In this document: positions 52,719 through 61,181 of the stretch, in pieces
How positions within the stretch are numbered: position 1 is the first letter of the stretch
Layout: each line of letters begins with the position of its first letter
NCBI GenBank assembly: GCA_035708205.1
Contig: DASSSY010000004.1
Span: 535,859-599,858 of the forward strand
Origin: DASSSY01 sp035708205
Lineage (GTDB): Bacteria > Bacteroidota > Bacteroidia > Chitinophagales > Chitinophagaceae
DNA length: 64,000 nt
Reading direction: 5' to 3'
Notes under the pieces: generated by a model
Seen by the model: only the letters and a program-made list of their open reading frames with translations
Told to the model about the DNA's origin: nothing
The model's database searches: none
Position numbers and translations under genes: made by a program

Positions 52719-55079
52719 ATGTGGCAGCGTCTTGCAAACTTCATTATCCGTTATAGAGTTATTCTCCTGATTTTAATGGCCGGCTTTACGGCGGTTATGG
52801 CTTATGAAGCATCCAAGGTGCAGCTAAGCTATGATTTTACGAGCGCCATTCCCACGGACAATCCTAAGTATAAGGATTACAAGCAGTTTCGGGAAATGTT
52901 TGGCAATGACGGCAACACGATGATGCTTGGCGTCCGCTCTGAGGATTTCTTCAAAGCCGGTTTTTTTAATGATTATCAAAAGCTGAGTCATGATATTGGA
53001 AAAGTAAAATCGGTAGAAGCGGTATTGGATGTGCCACACGCCGTCACCATACTCCCCGACAGCGTCACTAAATTAAAGGTACAGCCTATATTTTCTGCGG
53101 GTGAAACTTATCGCCAGGCAGCCCTGGACAGCCTGAGCCGCCATTTTAAAGACCTTCCGTTCTATAAAGGCCTTTTGTATAATCCCCGGGAACAGGTGTA
53201 CCTGATGGCTATCAGCATCAATAAGAACACGCTGGCTTCCGCGGACAGGACAAGAGTGATCAATCAAATCATTGCTTTGGGTGACGCTTTTGGAAAAGCG
53301 CATCAGACCGAGATCCATTATTCCGGCCTGCCGTTGATCCGTACCCAGATGGCCAATAAGGTGCAGTATGAGCTGAAATTGTTTCTGGCGCTTTCTTTCC
53401 TGTTAACCGGTGTTATCCTGTTGCTGTTTTTCCGCTCGGCCGTTGCCGTCATCACTTCCATGGTTGTTGTCGCGGTGGGCGTCATATGGTCATTTGGTAC
53501 GCTGGTGCTTTTAGGCTATAAGATCTCGATACTTACCGGTGTCATTCCGCCGCTGATCGTGGTTATCGGTATTCCGAACTGTGTTTATTTTCTTAATAAG
53601 TACCATACCGAATTCAATACGCTGGGCGAAAAATTGCCTGCGCTGAAGGGAATGGTCAGCAAAATGGGCATCGTTACCTTATTTACTAACCTGACAGCAG
53701 CCATAGGCTTTGGCGTATTTTTCTTTACCAAAAGCGTAATCCTTAAAGAATTTGGCCTGGTGGCCGGTTTAAATATCTTAGGCTTGTTTTTCATTTCGCT
53801 CATTCTGATCCCGGCCATTTACAGTTTTCTGCCCAGTCCGAAATCGCGACATACGAGTTATTTGGAAAGTAAATGGCTGAACAAGGTCCTGGATACGCTG
53901 GTGCTTTTGGTGTTTAAAAACCGGAAGATGGTCTATGGCGTCACGATTGTTGTCTGTGCCTTGTCTGTGGCTGGTATGATGCGTCTTCGGGCGGTGGGGC
54001 ATATTGTGGATGATTTGCCGCATTCCGATAAGATTTATCAGGATTTGAAATTTTTTGAGCGGAATTTTAAAGGGGTCATGCCATTGGAAATCGTCGTCAA
54101 TACCGGGAAAAAATACGGCGCGTTGCTGTCTTTGCAGACCTGGCAAAAGATTGATTCCTTTACCACTTACCTGGAAAAGCAACCGGAAATCGGCGGGGGA
54201 CTGACTTTAACCAAGGGGGTCAAATTCGCCCGGCAGGGACTGATGGGCGGTGCGGTTAGCGATTATCGCCTGCCGGGGCCATTTGAGTTCAGCAGCATGC
54301 GCCCTTTCCTGATCAGCATGATGCACAGCCGTAAAAAGACTATTCAGGGCCAGGATGCTTTTGGTAAATTATTGCGCACTTTTGTGGATACTAATCTGCA
54401 GTATGTCCGCATTAGTGTAAATGTTGCCGATATTGGGTCCGTGGCTATGCCCAAACTATTGGACAAAGTAGAGAAAAAGGCGGGTGCAATGTTCGATAAG
54501 GAGCATTATCAGCTAACCTTTACAGGTACCAGCATTACCTTCCTGGAAGGCAGCAAGTTTATCATTCATAGCCTTCGGGACAGTTTATTCTGGGCATTTG
54601 GAATGATCCTGGTTTGTATGCTTTTCCTGTTCCGCGACTGGCGCATTGTGCTCATAGCGGTGATCACCAATATTGTGCCGCTGCTGATTACGGCCGGTAT
54701 TATGGGATGGCTTGGTGTGCCGCTGAAGCCTTCCACCGTTTTGGTCTTTAGCGTAGCCCTGGGCATTACCGTGGATGTAACGATCAGGTTCTTGGTTAAC
54801 TTTAAACAGGATCTGGCACATTACCGGGAAGATATTCGCCAGACGGTCCGGCGCAGTATTCATGACACAGGGCTCAGCATTATCTTTACATCGCTTATTC
54901 TGATTGCCGGTTTTGGGGTCTTTGCCGTTTCCGAGTTCGAAGGCACAAAAGCTTTGGGCTTTCTGACTTCCCTGACCTTATTGCTGGCCATGGTTTTCAA
55001 CCTGACCCTGCAGCCGGCTTTGTTATTGTGGATGGCTAATGCCAGGAGAAAAAAAGAGCTCCTGGAAGTAAAAAAGTAG
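52719..55079 (+). CDS. RND-superfamily MMPL-type exporter
   Basis: A 786-residue membrane protein with about 12 helices in two halves, each starting with a single helix and a large periplasmic domain (about 30-220 and 430-610). Family features: FTSAIPTDNPKYKDYKQFREMFG after the first helix, VITSMVVVAVGVIWSFGTLVLLGYKIS, and the second-half VFSVALGITVDVTIRFLVNFK with the conserved Asp of proton-driven RND proteins. The MMPL/hopanoid (HpnN) group exports lipids or hydrophobic compounds; the substrate here is unknown. It stands alone between the tonB operon and tRNA-Leu. No membrane-fusion or outer-membrane partner gene is near. Confidence 0.88.
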   Translation: MWQRLANFIIRYRVILLILMAGFTAVMAYEASKVQLSYDFTSAIPTDNPKYKDYKQFREMFGNDGNTMMLGVRSEDFFKAGFFNDYQKLSHDIGKVKSVEAVLDVPHAVTILPDSVTKLKVQPIFSAGETYRQAALDSLSRHFKDLPFYKGLLYNPREQVYLMAISINKNTLASADRTRVINQIIALGDAFGKAHQTEIHYSGLPLIRTQMANKVQYELKLFLALSFLLTGVILLLFFRSAVAVITSMVVVAVGVIWSFGTLVLLGYKISILTGVIPPLIVVIGIPNCVYFLNKYHTEFNTLGEKLPALKGMVSKMGIVTLFTNLTAAIGFGVFFFTKSVILKEFGLVAGLNILGLFFISLILIPAIYSFLPSPKSRHTSYLESKWLNKVLDTLVLLVFKNRKMVYGVTIVVCALSVAGMMRLRAVGHIVDDLPHSDKIYQDLKFFERNFKGVMPLEIVVNTGKKYGALLSLQTWQKIDSFTTYLEKQPEIGGGLTLTKGVKFARQGLMGGAVSDYRLPGPFEFSSMRPFLISMMHSRKKTIQGQDAFGKLLRTFVDTNLQYVRISVNVADIGSVAMPKLLDKVEKKAGAMFDKEHYQLTFTGTSITFLEGSKFIIHSLRDSLFWAFGMILVCMLFLFRDWRIVLIAVITNIVPLLITAGIMGWLGVPLKPSTVLVFSVALGITVDVTIRFLVNFKQDLAHYREDIRQTVRRSIHDTGLSIIFTSLILIAGFGVFAVSEFEGTKALGFLTSLTLLLAMVFNLTLQPALLLWMANARRKKELLEVKK

Positions 55080-55114
55080 GCGGGAGGCACTGTAATATTT
55101 TCAGGTTAAAAATA

Positions 55115-55144
55115 TTTCCGGATAAAAAATAATACTTACCTTTG
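55115..55144 (+). promoter_or_regulatory. Promoter of tRNA-Leu
   Basis: TTTC at 55115-55118, 18-base spacer, TACCTTTG at 55137-55144, 19 bases before the mature tRNA. Confidence 0.7.
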
Positions 55145-55162
55145 CACTCCTTTTATGAGGAT

Positions 55163-55244
55163 GCGGGTGTGGTGAAATTGGTAGACACGCTAGACTTAGG
55201 ATCTAGTGCCGCGAGGCTTGGGGGTTCGAGTCCCTTCACCCGCA
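55163..55244 (+). tRNA. tRNA-Leu (anticodon TAG)
   Basis: 82 bases with acceptor arms GCGGGTG (55163-55169) and CACCCGC (55237-55243) and discriminator A. The anticodon stem CTAGA/TCTAG closes loop CTTAGGA, giving anticodon TAG. The T arm contains GGTTCGAGTCC. The long variable arm is the class II pattern of tRNA-Leu. CCA is not encoded. Confidence 0.95.
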
Positions 55245-55247
55245 CTT

Positions 55248-55272
55248 CCCCGCATTTCGCGGGGATTTTATT
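55248..55272 (+). terminator. Terminator of tRNA-Leu
   Basis: Arms CCCCGC (55248-55253) and GCGGGG (55259-55264) then ATTTTATTATTT. Confidence 0.85.
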
Positions 55273-55311
55273 ATTTAAATCATCTTACAAAACAAAAACT
55301 AAAAATAAGAA

Positions 55312-56679
55312 ATGGCAACCGTAACGCGCGAACCAATTGGAGAACTTCACGAGAAATTAGTGGTGTCACTCACCAAAGATGATTATTTTCCTCCTTTTGA
55401 AAAAGCATTGAAACAATACGGAAAAACGGCGAGCATTCCCGGCTTCCGCAAAGGAAATGTACCGGTCGGTATGATTCGCAAAATGTATGGTCAATCCGTA
55501 TTTGCCGATGAGGTTGTGCGCAGCGCCAATAAAGAATTAAACGCCTATCTGGAAGAGCATAAGCCTGGTATTTTTGCCCAGCCGTTGGTTATGGAAAACC
55601 AGGACCTGAAACTGGATATGAACAAACCGGAAGATCTTCAGATCGCGTTTGAAATCGGCCTGAAGCCTGAATTTGAAGTGACGGTCTTAGGGGAAAAGGG
55701 CAGGCTGACCAAATATGTCATTGAGGTAAGCGATGAATTGTTGCAAAAAGAGAAAGACAATTTATTGCGCCGTACCGGCGCTCTGGAAAACCCGGAAAGC
55801 CCCGAGGAAGCCACCGATATGGTGTACTCCTCTTATGTCGCCTGTGCTGAAAACGGGGAAGCCGGGGCAGATGCGGCAGCTACTGAAGATGTAGTGACCT
55901 TGGAAAATCTGCCGGCTAAAATCGCTGCTGCCATAAAAGGACAAAAAGCCGGTTTTACATATGTTTTCAAACCCTCTGATGTGTGTGCAGAAAAGGATTT
56001 GGAAGCTTTCATGAAAAGCGCTTTGAAAAAGGATCTGACCGAAAAAGATAATTTCTTCAAATTCACGCTGACCAAAACCGGTCGTTTGATCCCCTCAGAG
56101 AAAAATACCGAGTTCTTTGCGAAAGTGTTCCCCAACGAAGAAATCAAAGATGAAGCGCAATTCGATACCCGGTTAAGGGAAGAATTGAGTAAAGAAGCTC
56201 TGCGCGTCAGCAAAGAACGTTTGGAAAACGACCTGTATGAGACTCTGGTTCATGAGACGAAAATGGATCTGCCGGTTGATTTTCTCAAAAGCTGGCTGAA
56301 ACGGGGCGGCGAAAAAATGAAGACCGATGAAGAGGTTGATCGGGAATTTCCTTCTTTCGATCACCAATTGCGCTGGACGCTGATCTCCGATAAGCTGATC
56401 AAGGATTTAGGCGTCGAAGTGAGCGAGGAGGAAGTGATGAACGATCTGAAAGGTAAAATCATGACCTACTTCGGCATGAAGGATGCGGATGACGCGCCGT
56501 GGATGGAAGAATACATGAAAAACATGTCGAAAGATACCAAAACATTGGATGAGACTTATCGCCGTTTGTTGTTTGATAAGTTGTTTGTTAAAGTGGCGGA
56601 AGAAATGGAAGTGAAAGAGAAAAAGGTTGACGAAGAAACCTTTGCTCAATTACAACCGGCACACCATCATCACCATTGA
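55312..56679 (+). CDS. tig: Trigger factor with C-terminal five-histidine tail
   Basis: A 455-residue ribosome-bound chaperone. The N-terminal domain has the ribosome-binding signature as PGFRKGNVPV (residues about 43-52). The middle region, where a PPIase domain should be (about 150-265), has lost the usual FKBP glycine-rich motif, so isomerase activity is doubtful. The C-terminal chaperone arms follow (VFPNEEIKDEAQFDTRLREEL onward, to KTLDETYRRLLFDKLFVKVA). The last five residues are His (codons CAC CAT CAT CAC CAT) before TGA, preceded by LQPA. This looks like a natural metal-binding tail. The gene follows tRNA-Leu and has its own terminator. Confidence 0.92.
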   Translation: MATVTREPIGELHEKLVVSLTKDDYFPPFEKALKQYGKTASIPGFRKGNVPVGMIRKMYGQSVFADEVVRSANKELNAYLEEHKPGIFAQPLVMENQDLKLDMNKPEDLQIAFEIGLKPEFEVTVLGEKGRLTKYVIEVSDELLQKEKDNLLRRTGALENPESPEEATDMVYSSYVACAENGEAGADAAATEDVVTLENLPAKIAAAIKGQKAGFTYVFKPSDVCAEKDLEAFMKSALKKDLTEKDNFFKFTLTKTGRLIPSEKNTEFFAKVFPNEEIKDEAQFDTRLREELSKEALRVSKERLENDLYETLVHETKMDLPVDFLKSWLKRGGEKMKTDEEVDREFPSFDHQLRWTLISDKLIKDLGVEVSEEEVMNDLKGKIMTYFGMKDADDAPWMEEYMKNMSKDTKTLDETYRRLLFDKLFVKVAEEMEVKEKKVDEETFAQLQPAHHHHH

Positions 56680-56701
56680 TTTATCAGCCGAACTTTTTCA
56701 G

Positions 56702-56731
56702 ACCGCTGTTCTTTCAGGACAGCGGTTTTTT
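56702..56731 (+). terminator. Terminator of tig
   Basis: Arms ACCGCTGT (56702-56709) and ACAGCGGT (56719-56726) followed by six T. Confidence 0.9.
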
Positions 56732-56871
56732 ATTGGGCATTGGTGATCGGATAACCGGAATTTTAGGTAATGCACAAAAAAATGGCCGAAAAGTATGGCA
56801 TTGTGAAATTTATTTGTACCTTAACCGACAAATTTGAAAAGCATATTGCCAAACTTTATTTCTCAATAGCT

Positions 56872-57378
56872 ATGAAAAACTGGAAATTGTCTTTATTAAC
56901 CGCCTTCGGGTTCTTTGCTATTTGTGCTATGGTGGTTTTTAACTCCTGTGAAAAAGATCCCTGTATGGATTTGAATTGTAAGAACGGATCTTGTGTCGAC
57001 GGGCTTTGCCAGTGCCCGACCGGCTGGGAAGGCGCTGAATGTGATATTCCGGCTGCCAGCCGCTTTTTAGGCACTTATACGGGTTCCTTAAGTTGTGACA
57101 ATTTTCCGATCGTTCAGGAAAATATGTCTATAACCTTAGTGAGTGCTCCGAATGAAATCAGTCTTCATTTGCCGTTTGGCAATTCGTCAGTATTACATAT
57201 GGAAGGGATTGCCGAAACTCCTGAAACTCACTTTGTCACCCATGTTGATCCTAATGTTGATATCCATGCTTATGTTACCGTTGACGGAGACCTGATCTAT
57301 GTATATTTAGAGACTATTGACAAGCAAATTACTCATCGCCAGATCTGTCGTTACACAGGGCATCGCATTTCCAATTAG
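56872..57378 (+). CDS. Lipoprotein with an EGF-like domain
   Basis: A 168-residue protein from ATG 56872 (MKNWKLSLLTAFGFF). The lipoprotein signal ends at FNSC, with the lipidated Cys near residue 24. Next is an EGF-like module with six cysteines: CMDLNCKNGSCVDGLCQC then GWEGAECD (about 29-57). The rest is a beta-rich domain of about 105 residues (FLGTYTGSLSCDN to YVYLETIDK) of a kind often found in bacteroidetal surface lipoproteins. The upstream open frame from 56770 precedes the signal and is excluded. It shares a bidirectional terminator with the convergent tsaC gene. Confidence 0.78.
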   Translation: MKNWKLSLLTAFGFFAICAMVVFNSCEKDPCMDLNCKNGSCVDGLCQCPTGWEGAECDIPAASRFLGTYTGSLSCDNFPIVQENMSITLVSAPNEISLHLPFGNSSVLHMEGIAETPETHFVTHVDPNVDIHAYVTVDGDLIYVYLETIDKQITHRQICRYTGHRISN

Positions 57379-57416
57379 TCATCTTTTGTTTGTCCCTTTC
57401 AGAAGGGGAACACGGA

Positions 57417-57452
57417 TAAAAACCTTTGTGTCATCCAGGCCAAAGGTTTTTT
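57417..57452. terminator. Bidirectional terminator between the EGF lipoprotein and tsaC genes
   Basis: Arms AAAAACCTTTG (57418-57428) and CAAAGGTTTTT (57441-57451). T-runs follow on both strands. Confidence 0.85.
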
Positions 57453-57486
57453 GTTTTTGGGCATTTTACTTTCTTTATTGTCATGG

Positions 57487-58050
57487 CTATTCTCTGAGCA
57501 CTTCCACTTCCCCGCCAGCCAAAAGACGGATGATGCGGGATGCCGGTCGTATGGACAGGTCTTCACGGCGATAACGGACAATATAATCAACACCGTTCTT
57601 GATGTCTTCGGAGATTTCAGGAAATGTTTTGGCGGAAGACCGCCCGCTGATGTTGGCCGATGTGGATACCAGCGGTAAGCCCGTTTTTTTGATAAGCCTT
57701 TTGCAGAATTCGTCCTTGGTGACCCTTATCCCGATACTGCCATCTCCGGCAATAAGCTTGTCGGGAAGACCAATAGCCTGGTCATAAATAACTGTCGTTG
57801 GCCGCTCAAGATTTTTCAGCAGGTCGAGAATATCCGGTGGCGGGGTCGCCACATATTGGAAGATATCTTTGGCTTCGGCCAACAGGATAATAAGGCTTTT
57901 GCTATCGGCACGTTGCTTGAGCCGGAAAACTTTTTCCACGGCTTCCCGGTTGAGGGCGTCGCAGCCGATGCCCCAGATAGTGTCGGTAGGGTAAAGAATA
58001 AGGCCGCCGTTGAGAATGATTTCGGCTGCCGACTTGATATCGGTGTTCAT
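57487..58050 (-). CDS. tsaC: L-threonylcarbamoyladenylate synthase (TsaC/Sua5/YrdC family)
   Basis: A 187-residue enzyme that makes threonylcarbamoyl-AMP for the t6A modification at tRNA position 37. Family features: YPTDTIWGIGCDALN near the N-terminus, FRLKQRADSKSLIILL with the KxR substrate-binding residues, and LVSTSANISGRSSAKTFPEI. It has no Sua5 C-terminal domain, so it is the short TsaC/YrdC form. The gene lies 6 bases after the metalloprotease gene on the same strand, so it may be cotranscribed with it. A YciO-type paralogue cannot be excluded by eye. Confidence 0.9.
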   Translation of the reverse strand: MNTDIKSAAEIILNGGLILYPTDTIWGIGCDALNREAVEKVFRLKQRADSKSLIILLAEAKDIFQYVATPPPDILDLLKNLERPTTVIYDQAIGLPDKLIAGDGSIGIRVTKDEFCKRLIKKTGLPLVSTSANISGRSSAKTFPEISEDIKNGVDYIVRYRREDLSIRPASRIIRLLAGGEVEVLRE

Positions 58051-58056
58051 GGAAGG

Positions 58057-60318
58057 TTATTTCAGGATGATTTTTGTGGTAAAGGTAGCCCCCGATGTTT
58101 TATTGCTGAGCTTGACCATGTAAAGGCCCCGGGCGAAATTCCCGGTATTTAGCGTCAGGGACCGATGGACAGTGCCCTGCCATATAATCTGGCCTAAGCT
58201 GTTCATCACTTGCACACCGGCTTGTTGATGACCGTTGTTTTGAATATGGATCTTGTTCGTAGCAGGGTTGGGAAATATCATTATCCTTTCTTGTAAAGCG
58301 ACGTCTCCGATACCGGTGGGCCCGTCAATCGTAAAATTGTTATTGGAAAGGTCAAAGAAAATATTGTCATGTCCTTTTACCTTGATGCGTGCGGTGGCGG
58401 TATTGATATTGGGTAAGCTTACTATGGCCTGTCCGATATTGGGTAGATTGCTCCCTATGGTATAAGGATAAGTGTAACCGCCGTCTTTCGAAAGAAAAAC
58501 ATCCACCGAAGAGCAGCTGACCGGCGCGCTTTGCGTACCGGCGACGTTCCAGGTTACGGTTACCGTGGAATCCGCATGTAGCGTGATCCCGGGATCGCTG
58601 GGGTAGGTTACTTCAAAGGGCATGTTGGTGTTGACAAACCGGACGGTAAGACTGTCATCCGAAATTCGAAAGCGTCCCCAGCCATTTTTAATATTACGAA
58701 CGGTTAATTTAAAATGCATGTCGCGCGATACCTCTGGCAGGCGCTCGCCCGGTGTTTGATCCTGGTTGGCCAGTAAATCTTCAATATCCGGGAAAATGCG
58801 CGTAGGGTTACCCGTTTTCGGATAAGTGGAACGGAAAGTAGGGCCGGTGACAAATGTGGCGCCGTCAATTTCCGGTTGTTGCAAATTACCTAAATCCCAT
58901 TGTTCCCAACAATAGCTCAGGCTGTCCTGGGGGTTTGCTGTTGTCGCCGGGGGGACTGTGATCTCGAAAGGTGTGGCCGCCGGTATTATGTAAGTTTGTT
59001 GAATGCCTGCAAACGTGGGAGTATCCACCTGGAGCGTTGAGTTGATGGCACAGGTGCCGCCGAAGCCGCTGAGATAATCGCCGATCTCCGTCAGGCTAAT
59101 GGCATGGAAATAATCGTCACTATGCTCCTGGATATTATTTTGTGATCCGCAGATACCCGCATAGCACATGATGGTACTGCCGCTGCCGGGCTCATAAGCC
59201 GTCCGCCAGTACTCGTTGCCATTACAATCATTGAAGGCGTGGTCGGCGCCGAACTGGTGCCCCATTTCATGGGCGACATAATCAACTGCAAAGGCATCGC
59301 CCACAGGATTGGCCAGGCCGGTTACGCCCCTGGCTTTGTAATTTTGATAGCAAACGCTGCCCAGGGAGGCAATACCGCCACCGCCGGTGCTAAAGATGTG
59401 CCCGATGTCGAAGGCGGCATCACCAATAACCTGCACCGTGTTATTTTGGTTTTGTCCTAAGAGAGTGGAGCCGTTATTGTTAGCGGTGAAAGGATCGGTT
59501 GCCGGGTCTAAATAAATCAGGCTGTCTTCCTGGTCAATCAATTGCATGGTCACGTCCACTTCACGCTCGTAAATGCCGTTTACCCGGTTCATGGTAGTGG
59601 ACATAGCGGCTAGAACGCTTGCTTTTGTAGGTGTAGAGCCGCCGACGGCCTGAGCGTATTCTCCGGTACAGGAAAGCGCCAGCCTGTAGAGCCTCTTGAT
59701 ATTGCCTGATGCTTTCTGAGCGGTTTTATGATCGTTTATTTCAGTGGGTACACCGGAAACGTTCAATTCATCCCGGTTGTCATTATTGATGAGGCAGGTT
59801 GTTTCGCGGTCCTCAATCTTTGGTGCGTCGGACTGATAATAAACGATGGCATAGCCGTCATTTTGGTTGCTGTACGGATCAATCAGCCAGACTGTTCCCG
59901 GATCAAAAACCATGGCGTGGAAGCCGGCAGGCGTATAATCGATCTTTGCCGTGATATAGGGATTGTCGGTAGCTTCGGCGGTAAAGGTTTGGATCTGTGG
60001 ATATCTTTTTTGAAGACCGGGCGCCAACAATGAATTCCGCCAGATCTTAAAAGACCGGTCTTTACCGGACGGGTCCGGTAAATCAATCACTAAAGCGTTA
60101 TCCGGGTCATTGCCGGCAGTTTTTAAAAAAACCAATAGCCCCGGTTCATCCAGCTGAACCAGCCGATAGTGTTGCGGAATAATGGCTCTCGTTCCTTTTG
60201 ACGGCGCGGTAATGCCGTCAACGGGCTGCCAGAGTCGCTGGCTGAAAGCCTGGCCCGGCAAAGTTGCCAGGCAGATAATCAGGGCGCTTTTCAGCGAGAT
60301 AAAAGTCGTGGTCCTCAT
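58057..60318 (-). CDS. Secreted reprolysin-like zinc metalloprotease with T9SS sorting domain
   Basis: A 753-residue protein. A signal peptide (to about residue 26, PGQAFS) is followed by a propeptide-like region (about 30-165, including LAPGLQKRYPQIQ). The metzincin domain has VAHEMGHQFGADHAFND near residue 349, the full HExxHxxGxxH zinc site, with the later MCYAGICGS region supplying the Met-turn. Beta-sandwich domains follow, then a T9SS type A tail (IFPNPATNKIHIQNNG to FARGLYMVKLS). It should be exported through T9SS. Upstream on the same strand, 26 bases away, is a lipoprotein gene whose product resembles this propeptide. Downstream is tsaC. Confidence 0.92.
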   Translation of the reverse strand: MRTTTFISLKSALIICLATLPGQAFSQRLWQPVDGITAPSKGTRAIIPQHYRLVQLDEPGLLVFLKTAGNDPDNALVIDLPDPSGKDRSFKIWRNSLLAPGLQKRYPQIQTFTAEATDNPYITAKIDYTPAGFHAMVFDPGTVWLIDPYSNQNDGYAIVYYQSDAPKIEDRETTCLINNDNRDELNVSGVPTEINDHKTAQKASGNIKRLYRLALSCTGEYAQAVGGSTPTKASVLAAMSTTMNRVNGIYEREVDVTMQLIDQEDSLIYLDPATDPFTANNNGSTLLGQNQNNTVQVIGDAAFDIGHIFSTGGGGIASLGSVCYQNYKARGVTGLANPVGDAFAVDYVAHEMGHQFGADHAFNDCNGNEYWRTAYEPGSGSTIMCYAGICGSQNNIQEHSDDYFHAISLTEIGDYLSGFGGTCAINSTLQVDTPTFAGIQQTYIIPAATPFEITVPPATTANPQDSLSYCWEQWDLGNLQQPEIDGATFVTGPTFRSTYPKTGNPTRIFPDIEDLLANQDQTPGERLPEVSRDMHFKLTVRNIKNGWGRFRISDDSLTVRFVNTNMPFEVTYPSDPGITLHADSTVTVTWNVAGTQSAPVSCSSVDVFLSKDGGYTYPYTIGSNLPNIGQAIVSLPNINTATARIKVKGHDNIFFDLSNNNFTIDGPTGIGDVALQERIMIFPNPATNKIHIQNNGHQQAGVQVMNSLGQIIWQGTVHRSLTLNTGNFARGLYMVKLSNKTSGATFTTKIILK

Positions 60319-60344
60319 AGCGAAGTACTTGTGCGGTTTGACGA

Positions 60345-60947
60345 TTAGTATTGTTTGACGGGAATATGTTTGTGCCCTGAATCTTCTTTTTTATAAAGCA
60401 GGTAATAACTAACGTTCTGATTATCCTGCCAGGGAGATATCAGCTCAATTTTTTCACCTTGAATGATGGCTGCACGAATGTCTTTGCCGTCAAAGTCCAA
60501 TCTTAGCTGAACAGCCGGGTCTGTCTCCGAGCTGCCTTTCCAGGACTTAATATCAGGAAATTTTTTTTGTAATCCCGGAGACAAAGTGCCTGAAGGCTCT
60601 AAATGAAAAAGAATACACCCTGTACCGTCGTTGACGGGCACACTGATGACCCGTTTGGTATAAGGTTCTCCATTTAAGCCCTGTAAGTGGCTGAATAAAG
60701 ATTGCTTATTGATCTTGTAAGCCGTGAAATGTGAGGGTAGGGAGTCTGAACCGTTGGTGACGGGCAGCTGTAATTCCCGGACATCATAAACGCTTTCCCA
60801 GCTGATATCCAAACGTCCCGCCTGGAAATGGCAGGGAGGAGAAGTGATAGCCGCGCTTTTGGTATTATGAACGGTTTTCACGCCCGCGCATGCGCTTAGA
60901 CCGCTCATCAACCATAGGAATGCCATTATTTTTATCATGCTGTTCAT
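60345..60947 (-). CDS. Lipoprotein resembling the propeptide of the neighbouring metalloprotease
   Basis: A 200-residue protein with a lipoprotein signal, MNSMIKIMAFLWLMSGLSAC, with lipidated Cys20. Residues about 69-187 follow the same pattern as residues 47-162 of the metalloprotease encoded just downstream: LSPGLQKKFPDIKSW against LAPGLQKRYPQIQTF; LPSHFTAYK against IPQHYRLVQ; then SPWQDNQNVSYYLLY against DPYSNQNDGYAIVYY. It has no protease domain. It is upstream of the protease gene by 26 bases, so both are probably on one transcript. A propeptide-like lipoprotein could act as an inhibitor, intramembrane chaperone or immunity partner of the protease; this is inference. A plain duplication without function is also possible. 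Confidence 0.75.
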   Translation of the reverse strand: MNSMIKIMAFLWLMSGLSACAGVKTVHNTKSAAITSPPCHFQAGRLDISWESVYDVRELQLPVTNGSDSLPSHFTAYKINKQSLFSHLQGLNGEPYTKRVISVPVNDGTGCILFHLEPSGTLSPGLQKKFPDIKSWKGSSETDPAVQLRLDFDGKDIRAAIIQGEKIELISPWQDNQNVSYYLLYKKEDSGHKHIPVKQY

Positions 60948-61112
60948 CCTTCGAAATTAATGAATTTATTACGGATGGCATGATCCGAAGCTAAAAATGT
61001 TTCCCTTTAGCTTAGCCCGTTTTCTTTTATAATTGTCGTATTTCCCTGTTTTTACGTCCGGGTATTATCATTTCCTCGATTATAGCGCGTCGTCTGAACT
61101 TATTGGTGATAT

Positions 61113-61143
61113 TTTGAAAATGTATTTTACAAGCGTACCTTTG
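61113..61143 (+). promoter_or_regulatory. Promoter of gapA
   Basis: Perfect consensus: TTTG at 61113-61116, 19-base spacer, TACCTTTG at 61136-61143. The leader to the ATG is about 30 bases. Confidence 0.85.
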
Positions 61144-61181
61144 CCGGATTAAAAAATCAACCTTAAAACTTCTTTAAAGCA

